NCBI GenBank assembly: GCA_027579435.1
Contig: JANBPK010001200.1
Location: 53,628-117,627 of the forward strand
Direction of reading: 5' to 3'
Source: Candolleomyces eurysporus
Taxonomy: Eukaryota; Basidiomycota; Agaricomycetes; Agaricales; Psathyrellaceae
DNA length: 64,000 bases
Shown here: piece after piece, positions 36,736 through 48,644 of the stretch
Position numbering within the stretch: position 1 is the stretch's first letter
Layout: every line of letters starts with the position of its first letter
Made by a program: the position numbers and the translations under genes
Notes under the pieces: generated by a model
What the model saw: only the letters and a program-made list of their open reading frames with translations
The model's database searches: none
What the model was told of the DNA's origin: nothing

Positions 36736-38360
36736 GGGGCTTTTATCAATCAACTCCCATCGGGCTTTCGTAGCCACCGTCACCAACTCTGAGTACAACG
36801 GCCCCGAGCACGTCTTACACTGAAGTAATCATCTGTGCATCCATTAAATCGATTAAACATTCATTCCTAGGTTTAGTGAATACCGTGGGGTTGAGGATGC
36901 GGGTGCCCGTTACGCTCTTGATGAACTAGTGGGTGCATAAATGGATTCGCTGCTGATCGGGATTAGCAAGTCATATTACGATTGCATCCTACCGCGCGAT
37001 GCTCGCCTCCGGATGGAAGTGTTTCAATGTAACACAGGACCTCAATAATGCATAATTCAGCGACCTTTGCGCACAGTCAAAAAATCCCGATCTCAGCTCT
37101 AACACGAGCAGGAAGAGCCCTAAGGTCGCCAAGTCAGGCACTGCCGTACTAACCTTCCTTTCGGGACTTCAAAATCGAATCGGCACTAATAATGCATGTA
37201 ACACCTCGACACTTTGGCACACCAAGCAGACTCCAACGAGGCGAGTGGTGGCATAAAGCCAAAATCGGGTCCGGAAGATCATCTTTTGGAGGTTTGCAGG
37301 GGTCATGTATCTGGGAGTGGCATGAAAGGAAGAATATAATCTTATTTTCTTTTGGATCGGCTGTGTCGCTGGAAGAGATAAAGACGCACCATGAAAGGAG
37401 GATCTGATGTGATTGATCTAATTTAGTATGTAGCATCATGCCGCAGGCAGAACAAAGAACTGGAATGACGAAATATTTTGCCGCCGTTCGCGTGCCGGGT
37501 CCGTATCGGCCCCACACTCGCAGAAGTCAATCGACCGGACACGATTTTGATTCTATGTTACCGGTCGCAACACGGAACTATGTCTGAGGTGGTGGGCTTT
37601 CGCTCTTACCATCAACCGGCACACCCTCAACCCGTTCTCTCTATGTGAGTGCTTCCAATGATGTTCGGCGAGCTCGTGTAGATCTTCTATATTCTCTGAA
37701 CGCGTTCCTGCTATGATGTGTAGTTGGCGGATAGGACAGTGCACTCGTGTGCACTAAATAGNTTTTGGTCGGGGGGATCACGCTCACGAGAACGGGCATG
37801 GTGGCGCATCTAGGCTCTTAACGCACACCAGGTAACTTTGCTAATTGTCCAGATGTGTCGGTGCGAGGTTCTGAAAGGGCCTACTGCGATATCTGCGCCG
37901 AGCGGTACAAGCCTCAGGTATCTAGGAGTCCTATTCTACAGTCGCCGGCAAGCTGACCTCGGGGCTTTTTTTTTCTACATCCGAACACCCTGGGGCGGGA
38001 GGACTGACTCGGTGATTTCTCTCACTGCTTGACCACAGGGTGCGTGCTACCTGCTTTCAAAAGATGATAAATCTTATGCCACCGGCCTTTTACCTGCTAC
38101 GTCCATTAGAGATTTCATAGGTCTCCTGTTAGGCTTCCGTCCTTAATGGATCTGAAAGACTGCAAACCCGTTTGTCATGTAGTGGTACATCAGCTCTACA
38201 CCGCTTCATGCCTGCGCGTGGATAAGTTTAGCTCGTTCCATAATATTCGATAATCGCGACCACTTGGTTCAGTTTCAAGAGCTTTTGACTCGTCTGCTGA
38301 CTGAAGGGTGGCTTTCAAATGCGCCCCCGTGTTGCATATTCCCCTTTGAGGCACAGTTGA
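36736..38360. repeat. Duplicated upstream region of lac6
   Basis: Second-block copy of 27140-28380. Compared with the first copy it carries an extra segment of about 350 bp (roughly 37213-37575) between words shared by both copies (GACACTTTGG on the left, CTTTCGCTCTTAC on the right). No gene recognised. An N lies near 37762. Confidence 0.6.
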
Positions 38361-38364
38361 GGTC

Positions 38365-38371
38365 TATATAA
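38365..38371 (+). promoter_or_regulatory. TATA box of lac6
   Basis: TATATAA 67 bp upstream of the start codon, at the same place as TATAAAA in lac3 and lac4. Confidence 0.5.
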
Positions 38372-38431
38372 TGAGGATGAATGCTCTCAAATTGCCTCAA
38401 CTATCTAGTCCTCACCCTCCAACCTGCTGAC

Positions 38432-40850
38432 ATGCGCCTCAACTTAACCCTGCCTGTTCTTGTCGGCCTTTTTGTGTCTCCCATGCTGACACTTGGGGTG
38501 ACAATCGGACCGACGAGTCCCATGACCGTCTCCAACATTCCGCTTGCGCCAGATGGTTTTTCTAGGCCGTATGCTCCCTCTATCACTTTCTCGGCTTTTC
38601 ACTTATTCACAATGTGCACCAGCGCTGCTGTTGTAAATGGTATACATCCGGGGCCCTTGATCGTCGCCCAAAAGGTTAGCCGGACGGCTGTAGTCTCATG
38701 AATAGCTCGCTAATTATCCTCAAATATAGGGAGACAACTTCGATGTGTTGGTTACGAACAACCTGACAGACCCATCCATGACATTGGATACCAGTATCGT
38801 ATGTATTTCCTCATGTTCAGTCAGTCAACAAGATTGGTTGACTCCGCTTCAATCCATCTATGTAGCACTGGCATGGAATCTTCCAGCGAGGAACGACCTG
38901 GGCGGATGGGCCTGAAGGCGTAAGCCAATGTCCCATCCCCCCCCAACGGTACTTCATTCCGCTATCAGTTCTCGCCCAATGGTCAAGCAGGATCATTCTG
39001 GTACCACTCTCACTTTGGTCAGTTGTCTATCGATACTCAACTCTGCCATTTCGCACACTCATGGCTTGCGTCAGGAAATCAATACTGCGATGGAGTACGA
39101 GGCCCCATCGTCATCTACGATGAGAACGACCCTCATCGAGCGTTGTACGATGGTATGTGTGCTACCCTTTAGTGTCGTCTGGCTGATCCATATGTAATCG
39201 CGGTTTGATCAGAGGATAATGGTATGTACTCGACTTACATTCCCTTCTGATCTAAATGCTAAGACTTTCGCAGAGGATACCGTGATCACCGTGACTGACT
39301 GGTTAGATACATGCTTCTCAACGCAATGACGGCCGCAGTGCTGACATAGCCTCAAACTAGGTTTCGTATGCCCAATGTTCAACCTGGGACCTCTCCAGCG
39401 TCTACCCTCATAAACGGGAAAGGGCGTTCGCTGAATAGCTCCTCCGCTGACGTTCCCTTGGCCGTCGTGAACGTTCAGCGAGGAAGGCGCTATCGCTTTC
39501 GGCTCATCTCCCTCTCATGCGACGCGAATTTCAGATTCTCGATCGACAATCACAAATTGGTTGTTATCGAGGCTGACGGAGAATCTACGGTACCTACCGA
39601 CCCTGTTGACGGAATTCAAATCTTTGCAGGTAAGTCACTATATCGCATCATCGATATCTATTACGTTTACTGATCTACATTCTTCGACATAAGGTCAACG
39701 ATATTCCTTCATTCTGCATGCAAACCAAAACATGTCCGACAATTACTGGATACGTGCGAATCCAAACATAGGCCCCAGCGATCAATTTCAAGGTGGAGTG
39801 AACTCCGCGATCCTACGCTATGTCGGGGGTCCAGAAGTCGATCCTACCACACCCCTGCCACCATCGCTTGAATTCCTCAGAGAGAGCGACCTTCATCCCT
39901 TCGCTAATCCTGCTGCTCCCGGCTTGCCCCAGATTGATGGCAGTGATTTCAACCAAACATTCGAAGTGAACTTTCAAGGTGGTAGGTTCTTGATGAACAA
40001 TGCGTCATGGCAGGCGCCGTCCGCTCCGATCTTGCTGCAGATTCTTACTGGAAGTAATGCTTCGGAGCTGATGCCGCAGGCCTCAATTGTGCATTTGAGG
40101 CGAAACCAGGTCGTGCAGCTCAACATAACGTCTATCAGCTCCGTAGCGACACCGGTGAGTCTGGGCCTTTCTAAGCTTGATTCTGTGTAGAACTCATTGG
40201 TGTTTGGTAACAACCATGATTCATCTTTGGCTCCGCAAAATGCACGATTCAGCACCCGTTCCATCTCCATGGAGTGAGTAATTTACTTTAAAAATCGCTC
40301 TCCGATTAGTTTCGTTGCTGAGCCCAGCTGCGAACCATGATGTTTAGCATGCATTCAGCGTCATCAAGAGCGCCGACAGCGACACTTTCAATTTTGAGAA
40401 TCCCGTCCGACGCGACGTTGTCAGCATTGGTGGTGTTGGTCAATTCGCAGTCATCCGATTTGTGACCGACAATCCAGGGCCTTGGATCTTCCACTGGTAC
40501 GTCTTTTATTTGCTCTCCGTCGGACCAACAGGTCCTTGAATAGTTACTCACACGATCTACCCAGTCATATCGAGCCTCACTTGTCGGTGTAAGTTTCATT
40601 TATTGTTCTCCCTGATTACCTTTCTAAAGACACTTATGCTCTCTTTTTCTCACTCTAGCGGTCTCGCGGTCGTGTTTGTGGAAGATTTCGAAAACATTCT
40701 TCCGAGCAATCCTATCCCCCGTGAGTTCCATCCGCCGCTATCCGTACTGCGTCATTCTAATAAGTTGCATTCATAGAGTCTTGGAGGGATTTATGCGATG
40801 CGTTTGAGAGATCCAGGCCTACCCTCCCTGCCTCCCTGCCGCAGGCGTAA
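38432..40850 (+). CDS. Laccase, lac6 (one +1 frameshift in a C run)
   Basis: Near-duplicate of lac4 with the same 14-exon plan: signal peptide [13 protein letters not shown]1 HWHG, L2 WYHSHF, the 9-nt exon, DWFR, HPFHLHG on a 21-nt exon, HCHIEPHL, end LPQA then TAA. In the exon after HWHG the C run near 38937-38944 has eight C where lac1 has seven in frame, shifting the reading frame between CPIPP and NGTSFRYQF. Everything downstream is intact in the restored frame, and this assembly has many uncertain homopolymers, so a sequencing error is as likely as a real mutation. If real, the protein would lose L2 to L4. Confidence 0.75.
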
Positions 40851-42290
40851 CGTCTAGCTTGCCTTCGGTTTTACTCATTTTTCGCGCCTGAGTCGAGTAG
40901 TAGCCAGTTCGATCTGGAGCATTCGTATTTTCGATTCTTTTGACTTTGTATGTTCGTATGACCTTCAGAAATGCTAATTTTCTCTGTTTGTATCATCGCA
41001 ACGCATACGGGGGCTCTCTCAGACTCTCAGATGAGGCATAACGCAAGGGAATCCATTTCATTGAGCCAGCACCGTTCTGAATCGGACAATAAGCTTCGAG
41101 TGGCGCGAGTGGGGCAATACAACCGAACCACGTTACTTAAATTGCTGTATGACACGCCTTGGTATTNAAAAAACTCAGACTCAGACTTTAATGGTTGAAA
41201 TGGGCCCAGCAAGGGGGTGATTTAGGTTGAATTAGGTGCCAACCTTCTCGCACGACTCAGGGATGCTTCCACCAATGTAAAACATACTCCGGACCACCAT
41301 AGTGTTTCCAATGGTTTGGATCTGAATAGAGTAGTATAAAATAACGAGTTTCATGAGGTACTTTGTATGATGGGAGAATTACTCCACTTTGGTAGGGTTG
41401 TGGAAAGCCGTAACCTCGAAAGTCATGGAAAACTCCGTCCACCGAGGGGTATGACTCATGATGGGTTCGACTGTATTGCCTCTTCGGTGATATATATCCC
41501 AACTCCGGATCCGCTCTTTCTTCACATCGCCGATCTTCGCTATTCAATATGTCGAGCACCGACCATTTTCGGACGATTCGTGCAGGCCCTGGGCGCTCAG
41601 CTCGTATCGGAAACGGAAATGGGTATTAGCTACTTGTACGCATTTCCTTGCTTTTGAATTTGCCAAATTGCGATACGATGCGCCTCTCAATAGACTTTGC
41701 GCACCTTAGCCAATGACCCTTGCCTATCGGAGGACAAAAGTGCAACATACAGCTCAAAAGGCGTACCATCAGACCGCGGCTCGAAGAATGTATCCTGGCA
41801 ACCGCAGCACGAGATCCACAAGTACAAAATATTGCATCATCATCGCAGCCAAAGCGGCGATAATATCGGATTTTCGACATTGCAACTGAAATTCTTTCTT
41901 TGGGATTATCGGCGTTCTCCGCTGCTGCCCAGCTTTGCTATACGGATCCTTGTGGACCGTAGCTGCGCTGCGGTTCCGAGGTCTATTATTATTGATAACT
42001 GGAAAAGGATAAAAACTCACCCCATCACAGGATCGCGACAGCGTCGATCTCTTGGCATCATAACCTGCAAGGTACCAGGCTTATAGTCCTCGGAACCGAT
42101 TGGTGGTCGCCGGACGAGCCTGTTGTGCATAAGCCCTGGGTTCTCTCTCTCCCCATCTACTGCTCTTCCAGCCTTCTGCATAGAGCCTTCGTCTCGCTTT
42201 CGCCCCTTTCGTACTTCGAAAATTGCAAAAATCCGACAACGCAGAAACGAAAATCTAGTCACGACCTTTAGGGAACGAAAAACTATCTTT
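40851..42290. repeat. Flank between lac6 and lac7, copy of the lac4-lac5 flank
   Basis: Matches 30859-32740, with the relic strip QCRKSDIIAALAAMMMQYF on the minus strand near 41890-41800. It has an extra insertion of about 356 bp (41119-41474) and lacks other parts. An N is at 41167. No intact gene. Confidence 0.6.
41119..41474. mobile_element. Candidate small insertion with short inverted ends (MITE-like)
   Basis: Present only in the second block copy, splitting the sequence that reads GGGGCAATATTGCCTC in the first. The insert begins ACAACCGAACC and ends GGTTCGACTGT, whose reverse complement is ACAGTCGAACC, so about 9 of 11 terminal bases are inverted. No clear target duplication is visible. 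No coding capacity. Confidence 0.4.
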
Positions 42291-42306
42291 CTCGCGTTTG
42301 TTGTCG

Positions 42307-44253
42307 ATGACGCTCGCGTGCGCCGTCCTCATGTCATCTGCTACTGCTCTCTCCATCCCGCCGGAGGTGACTGGCCCTCAGGCAACCCTGGTGGTTTCCA
42401 GCGTCGTGGCTGCTCCTGACGGATTTGAGCGTCCGTGAGTCCATCTCCTCTGATTCCTACACTTACGTTTACCCACCGTATCTCTCAGGTAACCGTCGTG
42501 AACGGATTCACTCCAGCCCCACTTATCAAGGACAACACGGTGCGTTCATTTTCGTGCTATGTGCATTCCGCGCTGACCCGCGCTTTCAGGGCGACCTCCT
42601 CCACACCAACAACCTCACGGATCCCAGCATGTTCCGTGGTACCAGTATTGCGGGAAATAGAAGCTTCGCAGGCCGTCCACCAGCTGACGCCTGTTCGGCA
42701 CTGGCATGGAATGTACCAGCATAACACGAATTGGGCAGCCAATGTCCCATTTCCCCCGGCGAGTCTTATATCGATTTCCACCACCGGTCAAGCCGAAACC
42801 TACTGGTACCAGTGACGGTGAGTGTTTTGGAGCGATAAGCTCCTTCCTATATCCCTAATGCACCAACCAGAAAACACGGTTATCACCTTGAGTGAATGGT
42901 ATCATCTCCAATCCCCATTTATCACTGGCGTCGCAGCAAATGACGCTACGCTATCAACGGACAAGGACGATACCCTGGTAGGCTGCAGGTTTATGCGGAT
43001 ATCAGTGACCTCCAAGGCAAACGCTACCGACTCTGAATCATCTCCATGTCTTACGATCCTATCTACATCTTCCATCGACGGTCACAAGTTGACGATTATC
43101 AAAGCAGATGGGCAGAACACTCAACCTTATACGGTAGATAGCATTCAGATCTTAGCAGGTGCGCAAGGACCCATCTTTTTCATGGTCAGCGTGATAACAG
43201 GTGTTCTTCCTCATATGCCATTGATACTCTGTGATCCTCAATGCCAATCAACCCGTGGACAATATTGGATCCGTCCCTTGCCAATTCCGGAAACTACGAC
43301 CTCGCAACTGGATTCGCCCGGGGGGAACGAACTCTGCGATCTTGCGCTATTTCTGTCTACAGATGACCGTCGATCTTACCTCCATCCTCCTGCCAATCGC
43401 GTGGTCTTCAACGAAACCCTGCTCCATCCTCTCGACAATTCTCCCGCCCCGGGTGAACTTTACCCGGGTGGTGCAGATGTCAACATCAATCTCGCACTCG
43501 ACTTCGACATGGAGGTTTGGAGATTCTACATTAATGGTGTCACCTTTCAACCCTCTACCATTCCGGTTTTACTCCAGATTTTGAGCGGTGTCCAGGCGGC
43601 ACAAAGCTTGCTTCCTGAGGGCAATGTTTACTCCCTTCCCCCAAACACGTCAATCAAGGTCTCTATCCCCGGAGGTATCTCTAGTCCTGCACGTATCGGT
43701 TCTCTATCTCTTCGAATTAATAATGATTATGTTCCTCGCCACTCTGACAGCATCCTTTCCATCTGTATGGCGTCAGTACCCCTTCATTTCTACCACGTTT
43801 TACAACATGCTTTGGGCGTAGTCAAGAGCTCTGGAATCGATACTCTTTACAGCTACCTCAACCCCCTCAGACGTGACGTCGTGAATACTGGAGATGTTGG
43901 CAGCAATATCACAGTCCGGTTCAGGACCGACAACGCTGAATCCTGGATTCTTCATTGGTACGCACACCAGGCTCCCGAACGTTTGTCCGAGCTAACCTTG
44001 ATGCCCCACAGTCATATTGACTGGTATTTGGATCTTGGACTGGCTATCATCCCGGCTAAATATACTCCAGACGTTTTGCAGGTCAGCCCCGCTCGAAGTA
44101 TGTATATCTTCGCACGTATTTGATTTCTCGTCTTCAGGGTAATGAGGGTTTCTTGAAGGATTATGGGACAACTTTTGCCCTGCATTTAACAGCCAGCCTT
44201 CTTCGGCGACTTCGACTCGGATTGGGATCGTCCCTACTCCTGCAATCTACTAG
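42307..44253 (+). pseudogene. Laccase pseudogene, lac7
   Basis: Decayed copy of lac5. The first start codon of lac5 is lost (ATG to AAA), leaving the internal Met at 42307. About 20 bp are missing after HWHGMYQHNTNWA. The segment holding HSHY and QYCDG is deleted (TACTGGTACCAG runs directly into the next intron). A 1-nt deletion near 42957 and a TGA near 43034 break the next exon. HCHIDWHL has become HCHIDWYL, losing a copper-binding His. The TATA box has also decayed. The last exon still ends GIVPTPAIY then TAG. No function as a laccase is possible. Confidence 0.88.
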
Positions 44254-44622
44254 TCCTGACGCGCTGAATTTTGCGTTGTTTCCCCTTTTCTCGCGGGCTG
44301 CCTCTGGTCCACTCTCGAGTTGCATCTTCTCCGGAAATCTTTTTCATCCTCGTCTCCTCGTATATCATGGATCACAACTCGTATATTGCTGTATATAACT
44401 ATCTGAGGAACAGGACAATGAGATGTAGATTTCGCCATTCTTGCCCGCATTCAGGACTCTGGATTCCTCGCGGGACTAGTATAAGTAGGTCGTATCTAGG
44501 CGGCGAGATGGCGGCTTCCAAAAATAGGCTGCCAGGTCACCGGTCAGGTCACCGATCGAACCTCCGCTCTTCCCAGTCTCCTACTACGTCCGACATCCAT
44601 CCTTCTCTCCGTCATCAACCTG

Positions 44623-46887
44623 ATGAGCAACAGCAGTTCCGAAAGCCTTCGCAGAGAAAATGAGGATCTCCGCTCTCGTATCGGGCACCTCACGGAGATT
44701 GTTGAAGAGTTGAAGCAAGACAAGCAGGCCTTGCGCGAAAATGCCAACCATTGGAAAGAGAAAGCGGCCGGGTTGAAGGCAGAGATGACGGAAGAAATCT
44801 CCCGGAAAGATGCTAGGATCATAGAACTAGAGATGTTGTTGGACTCTGCAAGGCAGTCGACATCGGTATGTATTCCATGTGATCTGGAACGTATGAGCTG
44901 TTCATCCGAGCAAGCCTTCCCTCCAGATCACAGCGAGATGTGTGAAAGTGGAAGTTCCAGCTACTCAGGATAGAGCTTGGCGTCGCACCTCGCGGTCCAC
45001 TATCATAGTCCAGGTCGAGTGTTTTGTCTCCCTTCGTCCACCAATTCTTATCACAAACTTAAAAGGCCGATGAAAGAGCGAGGTCTCCTTCACTGGAGAT
45101 AATCGAACCTGCTGTCGAGACACCAGGGAAAACCAAACTTGAAGGACAGATCTCTCCCGCCGACACCCTTGACGTAGAGATTTCCAGTCCATCANCAGTT
45201 GCAACTGCTGCAAACACATTAAGCCGACGTCACTCAGTAAGTCGCCAGCTCGTTTTGAAAATAAGATATCTTACTAAATACTCCGTCTATCAGAACTTGT
45301 TGCCAAGCGCAATTTCTTCAAAGGCCCTCGGAAAACAGAAAAACACCGATCATGAAGTGTCGAGCTCACGAGAGGCGACAGCTCTCGGGAAAAGGAAGGT
45401 TGATACGCCGTCCAGCCCTCCTCGCGCCATAAAGCGTTATAGGACCTTGCCGGGCCACCAGGAACCTTCTGTAAGTATTCTCAAATGGCGGCATTCCATG
45501 GGTTATTAAATGTTCTCTCAGGAGCCAGCTTCTAGCGCAGGTAGCGCTCCTAGTTGCTCTGAAGCGCTCAACGAAGACTATGACGCAAAGTCGGGCATCT
45601 CAAGACCCATCATCAAGTACAAAGAAGAGGAAGCCTTCGTCCTTCCCCCAGATTTGATCGCGGGGTATCTGCGAGATGCCCCTGCCTTGGAGATCAGGCC
45701 AAACCCAAGCGGCCTGCATGTTCGTCGGGACTATCTCCGGCTTCTGCTTACGGGAAGCGACATGCATTTCTTCCAGAAGGTCGAAGCAAAGAAAAATCCA
45801 TCTGGGAGTGAACCAAGAACACTGGTATTTCCAAGATTCGATCTAAACCCAGCCATGCCCTTGATCCCAGGAGAATCCGGTTTGATACTCTCCAAACGCC
45901 CAGAGGTCCTGAAATATTCTCCTCTGGGCCTCTTTCGTCGGGATATGAGTGGTGAAGAAGAAGCCGTGTGGCAGTATCTCGGGGAGTACGAAACCAAGGT
46001 CGTCGGGATGATGACAGGGGAGCTATTTCGCCAGCAGAACAACAAGGTAGGTGCTTCAGCAAAGCACTCATGGAGCTTGTCTGATCGCGTACTGTCTCAG
46101 GTTCAGAGAGCTTGGGCAAAGACAATTCTCAAACAGAAAGGTCACCAGGCTTACCGAATGGTGAAAGTGAGAATTTCCCTGCGGAAACGTGGCCTACCTA
46201 TTCCGAGCGAAGCGGAGAGCAAGAAGCCGTCAGATGCAGTAACTACTAGAGGTAAAGAAAAAGGCAAGAAAAAAGAGGCGCAGGAGGACAAGGATCAGGG
46301 CTGGGGGGATGTGGATGAAGAAGACATTATAGGTGCATTATCGCGAGGTGATGAGGTTGGTTCTGATATTATTTCTTCTTCTAAGTGTCTTCGCTAACTC
46401 AGAAGCTCTATAGGGTGTCGAAATAGTCCGAATGCAATGCGTATCCTATGATCGCACCTTCGCCGATCACATCAAGGACAACTTCTATCGCTATCCTGAG
46501 ATGTTAAGCCAAGAGAAAAGAAGTAAAGAAAAGGAAAAGTGTTCCAAGCCCGAGACAACAAAGCAGATACATGCGTCTGCAAGTTCCTCTCGGCATCCAC
46601 CGATCGCAGAGCGCCGTAAGAAGAGGACCCCGAGAACGCAGTATCGAGACGACTTTGAATCCGACCTCGAGCCGTCTGTCGCTGATCGGCATACGTCGCT
46701 GGCATCGTCATCCGCTGATGTTGTGGCAGCCTCAGGCTCGGGTCGGCCAAGACGGTCTGCGAGGAGTACGTGGGACTCGCAAACGGGAAGGCGAGTTCGA
46801 TCACAGCAAAAGCCAATATCCTCCCCATCCGAAGCCGCCTCAGCGGATTCGGATTCGAGCCTCTCGTACGTTTCAGACGACAGTTGA
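44623..46887 (+). CDS. Coiled-coil nuclear-type protein, DUF6697-like family
   Basis: About seven exons. The first encodes a heptad-rich coiled coil (SLRRENEDLRSRIGHLTEIV). It is followed by low-complexity Ser/Lys-rich exons with SPSLEIIEP and ALGKRKVDTPSSP, which looks like a nuclear localisation signal. The conserved core in exon 45523-46045 reads EEEAFVLPPDLIAGYLRDAP, then FPRFDLNPAMPLIPGESG and WQYLGEYETKVVGMMTGE; the next exons read VQRAWAKTILKQKG and VRMQCVSYDRTFADHI, with an acidic Ser-rich tail. I recognise the core as the mushroom-specific family usually labelled DUF6697 (name from memory); its function is unknown. One N (45195) falls in exon 3. It is the intact paralogue of the broken gene on the right. 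Confidence 0.75.
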
Positions 46888-47173
46888 AGCACATGGAGGA
46901 TGAGAACAAAAAAAGCCGCCCACTGGCAGAGAAATTTCTGCAGAGAGCTGGGACTCGGTGTATCTCGATTCAGGGCGTTTACCGCACGCATTGACCGAGT
47001 CGGGTGGATTTACCAAGCTCTACTCCCACTCCAGGCACAGCAAAAAGTTTTGGTTGTTGAATTTGTATTTGTCTTCCCTACCTGCACACGCATTTTCAGA
47101 TTACATCTCCCTTCCCCCACTCTATCTTGTTCTCGTGCATTCGTATGCTTACTGCAAACTAGTACTGAATACA

Positions 47174-48088
47174 TCAAGTGTAACTGCGCCAAGTCAACCA
47201 ACTCCATACCCACTGCCCCCACCCGATTGGTGCTGCCTTCTTCGAAGCAAGTTCTGTCTGCTTGTGTCTCTCAAACGCCTCTTTGACCGCAACCCTGTCC
47301 TCTTCGGTGACGGCGATTCCAAATTTCTCTTTCGTTTCGTTCACGTACTCCAGTCTGTACGGATTAACATCCATCTCCTTGCTCCGATAAAGGTAAACCC
47401 ATTTTGGATCAGCCTAAAACACGTAAGCCGAGTCGTGAGGATGTGAGTCGATTCAGAATAATAAACTTAAATGCTTACCCTGAAGAGTCGAATGGATTTG
47501 ATGTAGTCGCCCTCATCGAGTGTGAAGCGATGGTAAATCCCAACTGGGATGATTATCAGGTCCTCCGCTTCGATCTGGAAGCGAATCCAATTGTCCGATG
47601 GGGTCTCTGTTAGGCAACGTTAGGATCGGTAAGGGGCCAGAGGGTGAGAGCGAGGATTTACCTCGGATGTCGTAGTAGCCAGTCCCATCGAGAATGTATC
47701 TAATTTCCTCGTCCTCGTGCATGTGTCTAGAGCGTTCATTCACATGAAGTACCAGACGAATAAGGAAGACCGATACTCACTCTTGGAAGAAGTACACCAT
47801 CTTCTCGTCGTAAATCTGCACGGCATCATATCAGCTTAAACATCGCATCGTTCAGCGGTTAGCTTGTGTAGAACATACGTCTCCAAGCCCTTCCTTCGAG
47901 ATATTAATCACATCGCGATTTGGGTAATCCCTTTCCTTTGCGATTTCGTCGATTACTTTCTTGTGGCCTTCTAGAGGGATCTTCCAGTGTTTAATGCCTA
48001 GCTGGTAAACCATTTCGTTGGGAACATGTTCTCCCATGTGAGGTAGCTTCTGGTGGCCCGGTTTATTGTCAAAGTACCAAGCACGCAT
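47174..48088 (-). CDS. Acireductone dioxygenase (methionine salvage)
   Basis: Five exons: 48088-47879, 47815-47781, 47726-47662, 47606-47479, 47413-47174; 225 residues. The enzyme oxidises acireductone with O2 to the 2-keto acid precursor of methionine plus formate, using a cupin-bound metal. The start gives MRAWYFDN, the classical N-terminus of eukaryotic members. Metal ligands: [11 protein letters not shown] gives His83, His85 and Glu89, and GIYHRFTLD gives His129. The last exon continues beyond the usual length (about 180 residues) with a basic and then Trp-rich tail. All four introns are GT-AG, 54-65 nt. An upstream in-frame Met at 48199 exists but lacks family support. Confidence 0.9.
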
Positions 48089-48644
48089 GCTGAATCTTGT
48101 AGTGGTTTCTAGCCCGAGAGGCGTTAGGATATATGCTTTGGAGAGAATGCAAGCCTTGAGGGTGCCCCCCGGACAGAACTGATGCCATTTATATCTCAAA
48201 GTCAGGAGCAGGCAGTGTGCGTCGATGGAGACGTCGATCTGTCATTGGAGTCATCTTTACAACTTATTTTACACGAGAACGCGAAATTCATGCGGACGCC
48301 AGCGAGTGTAAGTGCTTCGAAGAAGTCACGTCAAATTCATCAGTCCCACAAAATGTCATTCCGTCGTTGGCCTTTGCCAACAAGACGCACCACTCCTCGA
48401 TAGTCATCAGTTCGAAGTCAAGAGATCAGGCCACGACGTGTCGGATGACAAGAGGGCCGTGAGCTTCTGATTGGTCGAAGTGCACGCATGGTGCAGTTGT
48501 TTCACACAGACACTGATATTCCCAATCCTTCATCATGATCTGTGGTTCCGGCCGTCAGTGGACAGAACCGTCATACTAATGCATACATTCGAAGACTTCC
48601 AACAACCACAAAAGAAGCGAAACGGGCGGGGAAGGGATCGAAAG
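48089..48644. other. Intergenic between ARD and the membrane protein
   Basis: Contains the 5' region of the ARD gene and the 3' end of its neighbour on the same strand. No additional gene recognised. Confidence 0.4.

Noticed and set aside
44250..44450. Small minus-strand ORF between lac7 and the DUF6697-like gene
   Set aside because: No motif, no second copy, overlaps the lac7 terminus.
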